Shown here in pieces: positions 9,185-20,872 of a stretch of DNA of 64,000 nt (positions within the stretch are counted from its first letter, which is position 1; the number at the start of each line of letters is the position of its first letter). The DNA is from Collinsella sp. AF33-16. Lineage in GTDB: Bacteria; Actinomycetota; Coriobacteriia; Coriobacteriales; Coriobacteriaceae. The notes below the pieces were generated by a model. It worked only from the letters and a program-made list of their open reading frames with translations, searched no databases and was not told where the DNA came from. The position numbers were made by a program, and so were the translations under genes. The stretch lies in NCBI RefSeq assembly GCF_003475325.1, contig NZ_QRQC01000013.1, positions 13,377-77,376 of the forward strand, given 5' to 3'.

Positions 9185-10027
9185 ATGTCCGCCCGTAAAG
9201 CTCGCACGGAGGCGGCCGCCGCTGGCGCCGCCCCCGTTGACTCTGAGGAGAAGGACGTGAAGATTCCCGTAGAGGCCGTCGACGATACCGAGGCCAACGA
9301 GGCCGAGGCCGCCGAGGCTGCCGAGAACCAGGTAGAGGATTCCAACAAGGAGGCGACGATGACCGAGGACGAGATGGTGGAAGCCGCTATCCGCGCCGGT
9401 GAGGAAGCCGCCGACAACGACTTTAAGCTCAAGTTCGAGCAGGCCCAAAAGGAGCTTGCCGACGTACGCAGCGAGCTCGATGCTGCGGCAGAGGCTCAGA
9501 AGGCCGCCGAGGACAAGGCAAAGGACGCCACCGAGCGTACCGCCCGTCTGCAGGCCGACTGGGAGAACTTCCGTCGCCGCACCGCCAGCGAGCGTATCGC
9601 CGAGCGCGAGCGCGCGACCGAGAAGCTTGTCACCGCGCTGTTGCCGGTGGTTGACGATATCGAGCGTGCAATCGACCATGCCCGTAGCCAGGAGCTTTCC
9701 GACGACTTTAAGCAGTTCGTCGATGGCGTTGATGCGGTGCATGCCAAGCTGCTCGATGTGTTTGCGCACGAGGGCGTTGAGCCCATCGACCCCAAGGGCG
9801 AGGCGTTCGATCCGCTCGAGCACCAGGCCGTGGGGCGTGTCGAGGACGCATCGCAGTACGACGAGACCGTCAACGACGTGTACCAGAAGGGCTACCGCAT
9901 GGCGGATCGCATCCTGCGCTCCGCGATGGTGACGGTGACCTACGGTGGCGAGAAACGCCCCGCACCGGAGCCCGAAGCGGCGCCCGAGGATGCTACGGCC
10001 GATACGGCCGAGAGCACCGAGGAGTAA
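9185..10027 (+). CDS. grpE: Nucleotide exchange factor GrpE
   Basis: GrpE (280 aa from this start) releases ADP from DnaK. A long coiled coil ('FKLKFEQAQKELADVRSEL'...) precedes the beta domain with 'LLPVVDDIERAIDHA', 'GVEPIDPKGEAFDPLEHQAV' and 'VYQKGYRMADRILRSAMVTV'. The first about 58 residues are acidic low complexity. An internal ATG at 9359 with a much better Shine-Dalgarno (AAGGAGG, 5 nt away) would give a 222-aa protein nearer the usual GrpE length. The 9185 start lies 2 nt after the dnaK stop and may work by coupling. Confidence 0.95.
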   Translation: MSARKARTEAAAAGAAPVDSEEKDVKIPVEAVDDTEANEAEAAEAAENQVEDSNKEATMTEDEMVEAAIRAGEEAADNDFKLKFEQAQKELADVRSELDAAAEAQKAAEDKAKDATERTARLQADWENFRRRTASERIAERERATEKLVTALLPVVDDIERAIDHARSQELSDDFKQFVDGVDAVHAKLLDVFAHEGVEPIDPKGEAFDPLEHQAVGRVEDASQYDETVNDVYQKGYRMADRILRSAMVTVTYGGEKRPAPEPEAAPEDATADTAESTEE

Positions 10028-10034
10028 TTGAGAA

Positions 10035-10064
10035 GGGCCCCGGGGCAACACCCGGGGCCCTTTC
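10035..10064 (+). terminator. Terminator-like hairpin between grpE and dnaJ
   Basis: A perfect 10-bp GC stem (GGGCCCCGGG / CCCGGGGCCC, 10035-10044 and 10051-10060) with a 6-nt loop is followed by TTTCT. It sits 8 nt after the grpE stop, so dnaJ-hspR may be partly uncoupled from dnaK-grpE or have its own promoter in 10065-10120. Confidence 0.75.
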
Positions 10065-10134
10065 TGGCCTAGTGCCATATGACAGTATGAGCCGCCGCCC
10101 GTTGAGCGGTGGATGAAACAGGAGAGGAGCTACG

Positions 10135-11100
10135 ATGGCTGCAGGCAAAACCTTCTATGACATCCTGGGCGTATCCAAGAGCGCCTCCGACAAAGAGATC
10201 AAGAGCGCGTTTCGCAAGCTCGCGCAAAAATACCACCCCGATGCCGGCGGCGACGAGGCCAAGTTCAAGGAGATTAGCGAGGCTTACGAGACGCTTTCGG
10301 ACGAGAAGAAGCGCAAAGAGTACGACCAGATGCTCATGTTCGGCGGCATGCCGGGCGCGGGCGGCGCGTATGGCGGCGGCTACGGTGCCGGCGCCGGTGC
10401 GAGCGGCTGGGGCGATATCTTCGACAGCATCTTTAGCGGCAACGGCGCCTGGGGCAGCGATTGGGGCTCGGGCTTTGCCGGGGCTGCGGGTGCTGCCGGT
10501 GCCGGCGCGGGCCGCAGCCGTGCTCGCAAGGGCGGCGACCTGTCGCTGACTGTCGACGTGACGGCCGAGGACGCGTTCCGCGGCGTGACGCACAAGGTCA
10601 CCTACCGCATTCCCTCGACGGGCGAGCAGCAGACCATTACGGTCTCGGTGCCTGCGGGCGCCGTGGATGGCGGCAAGCTGCGCTACAAGCGTCGCGGCGA
10701 GTATGGCGTTGCCGGCGGCGAGCGCGGTGACCTGGTCGTGACCACGCACGTGGAGGAGCATCCGCTGTTTAAGCGTAAAGGTGCCGATGTGACCATGGAG
10801 GTACCGATCTCGGTTTACGAGGCGGCGCTCGGCTGCACGGTGGATGTGCCCACACCCGGCGGCGCGACGGTTCGTCTGAAGGTGCCGGCGGGCACCCAGA
10901 CGGGCAAGAAGTTCCGCTTTAAGGAGATGGGAGCGCCCGACGTTAAACACCGTGGCCGTACGGGCGCGCTGCTCGTCGAGATCAAGGTGCAGGTCCCCAC
11001 GAACCTATCCGATGACGAGCGCGATGCCATGGCCAAGCTGCGCGAGGCCGACACGCGCGACTATCGCGAGAAGGTCAATCGTTACAAGGCGACGTACTAG
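10135..11100 (+). CDS. dnaJ: DnaJ-family co-chaperone without zinc finger (type II)
   Basis: The protein is 321 aa. The J domain (residues 5-70) has the HPD motif at 34-36, which stimulates the DnaK ATPase. A Gly/Ala/Ser-rich linker follows (about 78-130), then two C-terminal beta domains ('[20 protein letters not shown]', '[20 protein letters not shown]'). The CxxCxGxG zinc repeats of canonical DnaJ are absent, so it is CbpA/type II-like. Start supported by GGAGAGGAG upstream. Confidence 0.93.
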   Translation: MAAGKTFYDILGVSKSASDKEIKSAFRKLAQKYHPDAGGDEAKFKEISEAYETLSDEKKRKEYDQMLMFGGMPGAGGAYGGGYGAGAGASGWGDIFDSIFSGNGAWGSDWGSGFAGAAGAAGAGAGRSRARKGGDLSLTVDVTAEDAFRGVTHKVTYRIPSTGEQQTITVSVPAGAVDGGKLRYKRRGEYGVAGGERGDLVVTTHVEEHPLFKRKGADVTMEVPISVYEAALGCTVDVPTPGGATVRLKVPAGTQTGKKFRFKEMGAPDVKHRGRTGALLVEIKVQVPTNLSDDERDAMAKLREADTRDYREKVNRYKATY

Positions 11101-11172
11101 GGCGGTCGCGGCGCACGCCCACGCCCGCGGGCTTATGATGGACGATAACGAGACGGAAAGGGGTCAGGTAGC

Positions 11173-11589
11173 ATGGCCGAGGACAATAGGAATAAACCGC
11201 TGTACATGATCAGCGTGGCGGCCGAGTTGACCGGCATGCATCCGCAGACTCTGCGCGTCTACGAGTCCAAAGGCTTGGTGAATCCCCAGCGCTCGGGCGG
11301 TAACACGCGTCTGTATTCGCGTGCCGATATCGAGCGCCTGGAGCTCATCAACCAGCTGACCGACGAGGGCATCAACCTTGCCGGCGTGGTGCGCATCCTC
11401 GATATGAAGGAGCGTGCCGAGGAGCGCGAGCGCGAGAACGAAAAGCTCCGCGCCCGTGTGCGCCAGCTCGAGGACGAGCTGCACGAGTACAAGATGCAGA
11501 AGAAGATCACCGCCCTGGCCCCGCGCGATGGCTCGGTCAACCCCGAGCAAGTCATGCGCAAACTGCTGGGCACGGGCGGCGACCTGTAG
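11173..11589 (+). CDS. hspR: Heat-shock repressor HspR (MerR family)
   Basis: The protein is 138 aa. It has a MerR-type winged HTH (residues about 9-75: 'YMISVAAELTGMHPQTLRVYESKGLVNPQRSGGNTRLYS') and a coiled-coil dimerisation helix ('ERERENEKLRARVRQLEDEL'). As the last gene of dnaK-grpE-dnaJ-hspR it matches the actinobacterial arrangement, in which HspR with DnaK as co-repressor represses this operon and clpB. The identical palindromes before dnaK and clpB fit that. Confidence 0.95.
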   Translation: MAEDNRNKPLYMISVAAELTGMHPQTLRVYESKGLVNPQRSGGNTRLYSRADIERLELINQLTDEGINLAGVVRILDMKERAEERERENEKLRARVRQLEDELHEYKMQKKITALAPRDGSVNPEQVMRKLLGTGGDL

Positions 11590-11598
11590 GCACTCATT

Positions 11599-11725
11599 GG
11601 GGACAGACTTAAATGAGTACCTGCAGAATGAGAGTGGATAATCTCCCGTTTTTTGCCTGTTTGCAGGCTCAAAGTGGGAGATTATCCACTCTCGTCATTT
11701 GAGCGTCTAAGTCTGCCTCCCCAGG
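11599..11725. repeat. Nested hairpin after hspR
   Basis: An inner perfect 18-bp stem (GAGAGTGGATAATCTCCC, 11630-11647; partner 11676-11693) is enclosed by a weaker outer pairing between GGGGACAGACTTAAATGAG (about 11599-11617) and a partner ending about 11723. There is no T-run outside the loop. It may be a 3'-end structure for the heat-shock operon or a mobile palindrome. Confidence 0.65.
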
Positions 11726-11860
11726 ACCTAACTCGTCCTCTGCTTTACTGAGATAAAGTGAACGCAGAGATTCGTAACCCACTCGCAACCGTTCTATGGC
11801 ACGATATTGAACGAATGTATGCTATGCGCCCAAATCGTTTTGGGCAGAGTGGGAGACAGT

Positions 11861-14161
11861 ATGGTCAAGCTGTACGAGGATGGCATCTACCTGCGCGGCG
11901 GCAGCGAGGTTGTGCCTGCGGCCGAGGCTGCCGAGCGCGGTATTACGCAGACGCCCGAGGATGCCAAGCGCGGCACCATCGCGTATTCGATCCTCCAGGC
12001 ACACAATACGTCCGGAGATCCCGAGGCACTCAAGATTCGCTTCGACGCCATGGCGAGCCACGACATCACCTTTGTCGGCATCATCCAGACGGCGCGCGCC
12101 TCGGGCATGGAGCGGTTCCCGCTGCCTTACGTGCTCACCAACTGCCATAATTCGCTGTGCGCCGTGGGCGGCACCATCAACGAGGACGACCACGTCTTTG
12201 GCCTCTCGGCCGCCAAGAAGTACGGTGGCATCTTCGTTCCGCCGCATATCGCCGTTATCCACTCCTTTATGCGTGAGAACTTCGCGGGCTGCGGCAAGAT
12301 GATTCTGGGCTCCGACTCGCACACCCGCTACGGCGCCCTGGGTACCATGGCCGTGGGCGAGGGCGGCGGCGAGCTGGCCAAGCAGCTGCTGCGCGACACC
12401 TACGATGTCGCCTATCCCGGCGTCGTCGCCATCTACCTCACGGGTGCCCCGCGCCCCGGCGTCGGCCCGCACGATGTGGCGCTCGCCATCATCCGCGCCG
12501 TCTTTGCCAAGGGCTACGTCAAGAACAAGGTCATGGAGTTCGTGGGCCCCGGCATCGCGAGCATGACGACCGACTACCGCAACGGCGTCGACGTCATGAC
12601 CACCGAGACCACCTGCCTGTCGAGTATCTGGGCCACCGACGAGGACACGCACGCGTTTTTGACCATGCATGGTCGCGGCGACGACTACCGCGAGCTCAAG
12701 CCCGCCGATGTCGCCTACTACGACGGCTGCGTCGAGGTCGATCTGTCCAGCATCAAGCCCATGATCGCACTGCCGTTCCATCCTTCCAACGGCTTTGAGA
12801 TCGACGAGCTCAACGAGAACCTCGAGGACATCCTTCACGAGGTGGAGCTCGAGGCCGCCAAGATCGGCGAGGGCAAGACGCACTTTAGCCTGCTCGATAA
12901 GATCGTCGACGGCAAGCTGCGCGTGCAGCAGGGCGTTATTGCCGGCTGCTCGGGCGGCAACTACGACTCCGTGGTCCAGGCTGCCCGCGTGCTCAAGGGC
13001 GCCAACACCGGCTGCGGCGAGTTCTCGCTGTCGGTCTATCCCACGAGCCAGCCCGTGGCACTCGAGCTTACACGTCGCGGCTATATCTACGACCTTATGG
13101 AGGCCGGCGCGATTGTGCGCACGGCATTCTGCGGCCCGTGCTTCGGTGCCGGCGACACGCCCGCCAACAACGGCCTTTCGATCCGCCACACTACGCGCAA
13201 CTTCCCCAACCGCGAGGGTTCCAAGCCGGGCAACGGCCAGTTGAGCGCTGTGGCTCTGATGGACGCCCGCTCCATTGCAGCGACGGCTGCCAACGGCGGC
13301 GTCCTGACGCCGGCGACCGACCTGCCCGAGGACACCTGGGACGAGGCCTGCGAGTACACCTTTGACGATGCGCCGTACAAAAAGCGCGTGTACTGGGGCT
13401 TTGGCAAGGCGGAGCCTGCCGACGAGCTGGTCGAAGGCCCCAACATCAAGCCGTGGCCCGCGATGGAGCCGCTCGGCGACGATATCCTGCTCAAGGTGTG
13501 CTCCAAGATCATGGACCCGGTCACCACGACCGACGAGCTCATTCCCTCGGGCGAGACGAGTTCCTTCCGCTCCAACCCGCTGGGTCTGGCCGAGTTTACG
13601 CTGAGCCGCCGCGACCCGGCCTACGTGGGCCGCTCCAAGGAGGTCGACGCCGTGGAGAAGCGCCGCGTCGCCGGCGAGTCCGCGGGCGACCTAGCGGCGC
13701 TTGATGCCGAGCTTGCCGGCGTGTTTGAGGCACTGGCGGGCGCGGGCGTCGCGGCCGATGCCAAGGCGACAGAATACGGCTCCGTGCTCTATGCCAAGAA
13801 GCCCGGTGACGGTTCCGCTCGCGAGCAGGCCGCGAGCTGCCAGCGCGTGATCGGCGGCCTAGCCAACATCGTTCACGAGTACGCCACCAAGCGCTATCGC
13901 TCCAACGTGATGAACTGGGGCATGGTGCCCTTCCAGATGGAGACGGAGCCCAACTTTGAGGTGGGCGACTACGTCTTTGTGCCGGGTATCCGTGCCGCGC
14001 TCGATGGCGACCTCAAGAACATCGCCGCCTACGTGGTGCGCGTCGACGGTGCGGTCGAGCAGATTGAGCTCTACATTGCCGATATGACGGCGGAGGAGCG
14101 TGCCATCGTTAAGGCCGGCTGCCTGATCAACTACAACAAGTTCAAGGCCGCTGCCGAGTAA
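11861..14161 (+). CDS. Aconitase-superfamily hydratase (YbhJ-like)
   Basis: A 766-aa protein of the aconitase/isopropylmalate dehydratase fold, most like the uncharacterised 'hydratase' YbhJ group. Visible features are '[27 protein letters not shown]' and the three cluster-type cysteine regions 'NCHNSLC', 'GCSGGN' and '[31 protein letters not shown]'. The swivel domain is the C-terminal part. The substrate is unknown, and no citrate-cycle partners lie nearby. ATG 11861 is chosen because GGGAGA lies 5 nt upstream and '[13 protein letters not shown]' is the natural N-terminus. An upstream in-frame ATG at 11807 is less likely. Confidence 0.85.
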   Translation: MVKLYEDGIYLRGGSEVVPAAEAAERGITQTPEDAKRGTIAYSILQAHNTSGDPEALKIRFDAMASHDITFVGIIQTARASGMERFPLPYVLTNCHNSLCAVGGTINEDDHVFGLSAAKKYGGIFVPPHIAVIHSFMRENFAGCGKMILGSDSHTRYGALGTMAVGEGGGELAKQLLRDTYDVAYPGVVAIYLTGAPRPGVGPHDVALAIIRAVFAKGYVKNKVMEFVGPGIASMTTDYRNGVDVMTTETTCLSSIWATDEDTHAFLTMHGRGDDYRELKPADVAYYDGCVEVDLSSIKPMIALPFHPSNGFEIDELNENLEDILHEVELEAAKIGEGKTHFSLLDKIVDGKLRVQQGVIAGCSGGNYDSVVQAARVLKGANTGCGEFSLSVYPTSQPVALELTRRGYIYDLMEAGAIVRTAFCGPCFGAGDTPANNGLSIRHTTRNFPNREGSKPGNGQLSAVALMDARSIAATAANGGVLTPATDLPEDTWDEACEYTFDDAPYKKRVYWGFGKAEPADELVEGPNIKPWPAMEPLGDDILLKVCSKIMDPVTTTDELIPSGETSSFRSNPLGLAEFTLSRRDPAYVGRSKEVDAVEKRRVAGESAGDLAALDAELAGVFEALAGAGVAADAKATEYGSVLYAKKPGDGSAREQAASCQRVIGGLANIVHEYATKRYRSNVMNWGMVPFQMETEPNFEVGDYVFVPGIRAALDGDLKNIAAYVVRVDGAVEQIELYIADMTAEERAIVKAGCLINYNKFKAAAE

Positions 14162-14176
14162 CGCACTTAATTGTCC

Positions 14177-14248
14177 GCCCGGGGCCACCCTTTCCCGCCC
14201 GCTCACGCGCTTCGCGAGGGTCGCGTTCGGCAAAGGGTGGCCCCGGGC
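14177..14248. repeat. 17-bp-stem hairpin after the hydratase gene
   Basis: The stem GCCCGGGGCCACCCTTT (14177-14193) pairs perfectly with 14232-14248 around a 38-nt loop. It starts 15 nt after the stop codon. It probably protects or ends the mRNA, although a T-run is lacking. The terminator within 14305-14337 follows. Confidence 0.7.
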
Positions 14249-14292
14249 TACGTTTCTGCGTTCTCGTTGGGTCTTGAGGGACGCGAATAAAT

Positions 14293-14360
14293 AGACTTGC
14301 TTGATGCCGCCTCTTTTTATTGGGGCGGCTTCTTTTTGGACCACCACAAAGGTGTCTGTC
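14293..14360. repeat. Direct repeat copy A, containing a terminator
   Basis: The segment AGACTTGCTTGATGCCGCCT... up to the CCACCACAAAGG box is repeated, diverged, at 15155-15219. The two copies bracket the minus-strand gene 14371-15018. Inside it, GCCGCC...GGCGGC followed by TTCTTTTT (14305-14337) is a credible terminator for the hydratase gene. Confidence 0.65.
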
Positions 14361-14370
14361 CGGCGGGTTC

Positions 14371-15018
14371 TTATTTCGATGGGGGCCAGGTTATCTCATC
14401 GTCAAATAGCCAAGTGCGTGCTGAGCCGCTGTCGCGCGCTGTCTGCGGATCGGGCTCGCAGGTTTGTTCGTAGGCATCCTCGGTACACCGATCCATAAAA
14501 TCGACGACTGCCGTCTGGTCGCCTTCCATGACGTAGATCACGTTGCCATCCGAGATATAGACTCCCGGCCCTTCGTTGTCCACGTAGCCGGGGTCGTATG
14601 AAACGTTGCACAGTCTGCTCCCGTTTGCCGCATCGAGTTCAAGGGTCGAATAATACCCGCCATTCATTTGGCCTTTCTTGGCTCGATATATTGCGGCGCC
14701 GTACCATCGCTTAAACGTCTTGCCTTTGAGTAAACTGGTTGCCTTGCCGATAAGCTGCTCATTTTGGGTATAGCGCGTGGCTCCAAGTTCGATTCGGGGA
14801 TAGTTGCTGACCCCAAGCGCTGCGGGCGTACCGTCGAAATCGACGGTGATTGAATCGGGTTTGACGATATCGGTGAGGATTTCGATGGGATAGCTTATGG
14901 TTTCAACCGCCGCCTGCGTCGCCGAGGCAGGGAGAAATGCGAGATAGATAATGCCTACGCCGACTGCGGCAATCGCAAACGCTAAGACGAGCAGGCCGAT
15001 ATAGGTGGAGCGTTTCAC
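14371..15018 (-). CDS. Membrane-anchored hypothetical protein
   Basis: A 215-aa protein with one N-terminal membrane helix ('YIGLLVLAFAIAAVGVGIIYLAFL', about residues 5-28) and an extracytoplasmic domain. No family is recognised. Two cysteines near the C-terminus ('RCTEDAYEQTCEPD') could form a disulfide. The GTG start at 15018 has GAGG 8 nt upstream; an ATG at 15045 is the alternative. The gene is isolated between copies of a direct repeat and the hairpin arrays, and its base composition looks lower in GC than the hydratase gene. Transferred or duplicated cassette status is a guess. Confidence 0.7.
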   Translation of the reverse strand: MKRSTYIGLLVLAFAIAAVGVGIIYLAFLPASATQAAVETISYPIEILTDIVKPDSITVDFDGTPAALGVSNYPRIELGATRYTQNEQLIGKATSLLKGKTFKRWYGAAIYRAKKGQMNGGYYSTLELDAANGSRLCNVSYDPGYVDNEGPGVYISDGNVIYVMEGDQTAVVDFMDRCTEDAYEQTCEPDPQTARDSGSARTWLFDDEITWPPSK

Positions 15019-15154
15019 GGCGGGTACCTCGCAAACAGCATGCATTCATTAAGATAAGTGATACCAGCTTACGACAATATTCAAAAGAAAGCGACCGCCC
15101 GGAATGAGAGGGCTAAAAGGCCCTATTGGGCTTCGATTTGGGATCGCTAAACGT

Positions 15155-15514
15155 AGACTGGGCTTGATGCCGCCTCTTTTAATCGGGGCTGATTCTTCTC
15201 TGGACCACCACAAAGGGGACAGGCGCCTTTGTGGTGGTTTCATTGGTCTCAATCTGTAACAGCTGGGCTGCAAAAAGCGGGTTTGGTGTTACAGGTTGAG
15301 ATTTTCGGACGGGGCTCCGCGGTTAATCTCGATCTGTAACATCTGGACCCCAATTTGCCGAGTAGTTGTTACAGATTGAGACAAACGGTTGCCGTCGATC
15401 GCTTCATCTAAATCTGTAACACCTGGGACCGAAAAGGGCCGCTGGATGTTACAGGTTGAGACAGCGGGGTGTGTTGGAGCGAAAACCACCACAAAGGCCC
15501 CTTGCGGTGGTTTT
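15155..15514. repeat. Composite repeat: direct repeat B, CCACCACAAAGG hairpins and three 80-bp hairpin units
   Basis: 15155-15219 is direct repeat copy B. 15204-15238 is a hairpin with 13-bp arms ACCACCACAAAGG. Three 55-bp hairpins start at 15247, 15327 and 15407, exactly 80 bp apart. Each begins TCTCAATCTGTAACA (or a close variant) and ends TGTTACAGGTTGAGA or a close variant, with a variable 25-27-nt centre. 15484-15514 is a second CCACCACAAAGG hairpin that closes the array. No protein is supported in 15046-15600. Confidence 0.85.
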
Positions 15515-15609
15515 TGAGGGGCCAAATGTTTTCCTGTTAGAGTCCAACGCGGACTGTTGGCACCTTTAGTTGTTAGCGGCGGGAAACGGCCGCATGATTA
15601 AATAGTTGA

Positions 15610-15654
15610 ACTATTCTCACTACTTTCACTATTTGCACTATTGATACTATAATC
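15610..15654 (+). promoter_or_regulatory. Five 9-bp tandem repeats overlapping a promoter
   Basis: Five consecutive 9-mers begin ACTATT or a one-base variant (ACTACT, ACTATA) at 15610, 15619, 15628, 15637 and 15646. The last supplies a perfect -10 box TATAAT (15648-15653), with TTCACT 17 nt upstream as a possible -35. The array lies 24 bp before the ATPase start, so a repeat-binding regulator, perhaps the ATPase's own partner, is plausible. Confidence 0.55.
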
Positions 15655-15677
15655 ACGATAACGACGACAGTAGGAAG

Positions 15678-16802
15678 GTGGGGACATTGAAGCGCACGAT
15701 AATCAACCCGTTTAAGCCGACCGCTGGCGCTGAACCTCCGGTCCTTATCGGACGCGAGCGGGTTATTGATGATTTTAGGGACGGCATCGAAGAAGGCGTG
15801 GGCGCCCCCGGAAGGCTCATGCGCATTACCGGCCCGCGCGGGTCGGGCAAGACGGCGCTGTTGACAGAGCTCGGCGATATTGCGAAGTCGTATGGTTGGC
15901 GCGTGGTTGACGTGACTGCGGCGGGCAGTATCGTCGACGCCATTCAACATGAGCTCGCACGCACCTCGGACAATACCGAGCTTCATTTAGAAGCAAGTCT
16001 TGGTGTGGTGAAAGCGGGCGTATCTAAGTCCTTGACCGGGCCTGAGACGTTGCGGGGCGTCTTGACGAGCGTGGCGTCGCGGGAAACGCAACATGGTGCC
16101 GGTCTGCTGGTGACGGTCGATGAAATACAGGATGCGGATGCTGATGACGTGCGGCTCGTTGCAGCGGCCGTGCAGCACCTTATCCGCGAACGCAAGAATA
16201 TCGCGTTTGTATTTGCTGGCTTGACCATGGGCGTAATGGACCTCATCAACGGCCGTGCCCTTACATTTCTACAACGAGCTAAGGCTGAGGAGCTCGCCTC
16301 GATTCCGCTGTCGGATGTTTCGGATTCGATGGCTTCAACCGTGGAAGGTGCCGGTTTGCACTTGGATGGCAAGGCGCTTGAAATGACGGCTTGTGCTACG
16401 AGGGGATATGCGTATCTCGTGCAACTCGTGGGCTATCGCGTATTCGCGAATGCGCGCAGGCATGCCGACCGCGATGCGTCGATTTCACTTGAGGATGCCC
16501 AGAAGGGCATTGAAGATGCGTATGGGGAGTTTGAGGGCTCCGTGCTCGACGTTGCCCTTGCCGATTTGCCGCTTCGCGCGATTGAGTACCTCATTGCCAT
16601 GGCCAAGCATGAGGGGAATGTGCCGACCAAAGAGATCGCAGCGGGGCTCTCCTTGCCCCCTGCGAGCCTGACAGCGACACGACGGCAACTTATCAAGGCA
16701 CAGGTTATCGATGCGCCCTCACGTGGCATGGTGAGGTTCTCGATTCCATTGCTGCGCGAATATCTGCTTAAGAGCTCGAATGAAATCCTATCAAGATATT
16801 GA
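15678..16802 (+). CDS. AAA+/STAND-like ATPase, function unknown
   Basis: A 374-aa cytosolic ATP-binding protein. The Walker A is 'ITGPRGSGKTALL' (about residues 50-62) and Walker B is 'LLVTVDEIQD' (about 142-151). A helical region and a C-terminal winged-helix-like segment follow ('KEIAAGLSLPPASLTATRRQLIKAQVI'). The layout resembles the ORC/Cdc6-like and MalT-like ATPases often seen in accessory DNA. The GTG at 15678 is used, but a TTG at 15687 with AAGGTGGGG upstream is equally possible. It has no co-directional partner gene and is flanked by hairpin arrays. Confidence 0.75.
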   Translation: MGTLKRTIINPFKPTAGAEPPVLIGRERVIDDFRDGIEEGVGAPGRLMRITGPRGSGKTALLTELGDIAKSYGWRVVDVTAAGSIVDAIQHELARTSDNTELHLEASLGVVKAGVSKSLTGPETLRGVLTSVASRETQHGAGLLVTVDEIQDADADDVRLVAAAVQHLIRERKNIAFVFAGLTMGVMDLINGRALTFLQRAKAEELASIPLSDVSDSMASTVEGAGLHLDGKALEMTACATRGYAYLVQLVGYRVFANARRHADRDASISLEDAQKGIEDAYGEFEGSVLDVALADLPLRAIEYLIAMAKHEGNVPTKEIAAGLSLPPASLTATRRQLIKAQVIDAPSRGMVRFSIPLLREYLLKSSNEILSRY

Positions 16803-16890
16803 TATTTGTCGGATAGCTTGAAGGGGCCAAAAGCCAACGTCAGAGACTAAAAACGGCCTTCAACGCCGGCGATTGGTCCCTGCCAACCCA

Positions 16891-16929
16891 AAGAAGCCGC
16901 CGCAGGGATGGTTCCTGCGGCGGCTTCTT
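16891..16929. terminator. Bidirectional terminator after the ATPase gene
   Basis: A perfect 16-bp stem, AAGAAGCCGCCGCAGG (16891-16906) with 16914-16929, 7-nt loop. The stem base is A/T-rich on both sides. It lies between the convergent ATPase (plus) and 17048-17716 (minus) genes. Confidence 0.8.
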
Positions 16930-16958
16930 GCATCGTAGGGCGGAAATGATCGCCGAAA

Positions 16959-16993
16959 ACCACCACAAAGGGGACGGGCACCTTTGTGGTGGT
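16959..16993. repeat. CCACCACAAAGG hairpin
   Basis: The arms ACCACCACAAAGG (16959-16971) and CCTTTGTGGTGGT (16981-16993) are perfect complements with a 9-nt loop. Same family as 15204-15238 and 17842-17876. It is followed by GGAGCGAGCTCGATGT, a string that recurs at about 17819-17834 on the other side of the neighbouring gene. Confidence 0.8.
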
Positions 16994-17047
16994 GGGGAGC
17001 GAGCTCGATGTCGCCGTTCGGGTTGAGCAACATTTCAATGAAAACCT

Positions 17048-17716
17048 CTACAGGATTTCGTCCGGGCTGGCGGATTTGGTCGTTTTGGGGATGCCGAGTT
17101 TGGACGATGCGAAATCGTCAACATTGTCCTTGATTCCATCTTTAGTGAAGACGGTGACCGTATAGGTGCTGTGCCCAAATTCGCTTTTGTCGCGTATCGC
17201 CCAGGCCTGCCAGTAGGCAGCTCTGCCTCGCTCTCTGATTTTTCCTATGCGGCGGAGTTCTGTTCGCTTTAATTTCTGGTCGCTGTCGACGGTTCGGCCG
17301 ACCTCATCGGTGAGCCCGCACTGTTCAAGCAGTTTGTCGAGGACTTGGTTCATGTGACGCTCATCGGTGTTTGGAGCATAGTCGTAAGCGAGGGTGATGG
17401 AGGCAAGGGGTTGGTCATCGATCAGATAGTTCATCGCTTGAGGTTCAAGGTTGAAGTAGGGAGAACGTCCGTCGACCTGACCGAGCAGCGGCAGCTTTGA
17501 CCGCCAAAGCCCGGTGGGAATTGCATCTTCGTAGAGCACACCGCGGCAGATAAAGGAGAGCGAGGTGGCACGCGAGCCGGCGTCGACCATCCCGCACAAA
17601 TCGAAGGGCGAGGCGATACCCAGGGAAAAGGGTGTGACGACGATAAGAAAGAGCATCACGATGGGTATGGCGAGAATGGCAATGACGTTGCGAGCAGTAG
17701 AATAAGACGACTTCAT
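17048..17716 (-). CDS. Membrane-anchored hypothetical protein
   Basis: A 222-aa protein with an N-terminal membrane helix ('VIAILAIPIVMLFLIVVTPFSLGI', about residues 11-34) and an extracytoplasmic remainder. No family is recognised. Cysteines in 'DLCGMV' and 'FICRGV' could pair. The size and layout resemble the 14371-15018 product, but I see no convincing sequence similarity. It sits alone between hairpin repeats. The start is ATG with GGAGCAG upstream on the minus strand. Confidence 0.7.
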   Translation of the reverse strand: MKSSYSTARNVIAILAIPIVMLFLIVVTPFSLGIASPFDLCGMVDAGSRATSLSFICRGVLYEDAIPTGLWRSKLPLLGQVDGRSPYFNLEPQAMNYLIDDQPLASITLAYDYAPNTDERHMNQVLDKLLEQCGLTDEVGRTVDSDQKLKRTELRRIGKIRERGRAAYWQAWAIRDKSEFGHSTYTVTVFTKDGIKDNVDDFASSKLGIPKTTKSASPDEIL

Positions 17717-17841
17717 ATCTGCTCCTTGAGACGAAGAGCTATCAAGAACGAGAGAAATGAATATGCTTTAATCACAGTTCATTTTAACCTCAATACGAGC
17801 AGGAATAACGGATATTAGGAGCGAGCTCGATGTTGATGTGG

Positions 17842-18019
17842 ACCAACACAAAGGTGCCTGTCCCCTTTGTGGTGGTTCCGTTTGTCTCGATCTGTAACAG
17901 CTGGGCTGTTAAAAGCGGGCCTGGTGTTACAGATTGAGATTTTTGGGCGGGGCTCCGCGCTCCATCTCAATCTGTAACACCTGGGACCGAAAAGGGCTGC
18001 CAGATGTTACAGATTGAGA
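17842..18019. repeat. CCACCACAAAGG hairpin plus two 80-bp hairpin units
   Basis: 17842-17876 is a CCACCACAAAGG-type hairpin (left arm ACCAACACAAAGG). Two 55-bp hairpins follow at 17885 and 17965, again 80 bp apart. The loop of the first matches the first unit of the 15247 array (CAGCTGGGCTG...). The second matches the third unit (CACCTGGGACCGAAAAGGG). The middle unit of the other array is missing here. This locus occupies most of the 17717-18081 gap. Confidence 0.85.
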
Positions 18020-18081
18020 CAGTTGGGTTCCACGGTCGCGCCGGACCGACACTCTCAAGTCCTATCTCTCAATCACTCAGA

Positions 18082-18108
18082 AAATCTTATATATAGAGAC
18101 TTAGATTT
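18082..18108 (+). promoter_or_regulatory. Heat-shock palindrome upstream of clpB
   Basis: AAATCTTATAT-ATAGAG-ACTTAGATTT, the same 27-bp palindrome as before dnaK (7154-7180) with only the 6-nt core changed. TATAAG at about 18112-18117 is a possible -10. Inferred to be an HspR operator/promoter. Confidence 0.7.
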
Positions 18109-18197
18109 GTGTATAAGATCGCGTAAAGCTGGCAACAATACTTCTCGAACAACGTGAAGCCGCCCCGTAGGGCGGCCGCCCCAAGAGAGGTGATTCC

Positions 18198-20825
<2,628 letters not shown>

Positions 20826-20872
20826 ATTTTTGGGATATGCCTTAAAATCTACCAGCCGTCTCTAAACGCCAA

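Noticed and set aside
15247..15461. CRISPR-like array
   Set aside because: Units are 80 bp with palindromic 55-bp hairpins and only three copies; there are no short direct repeats with unique spacers and no cas genes.
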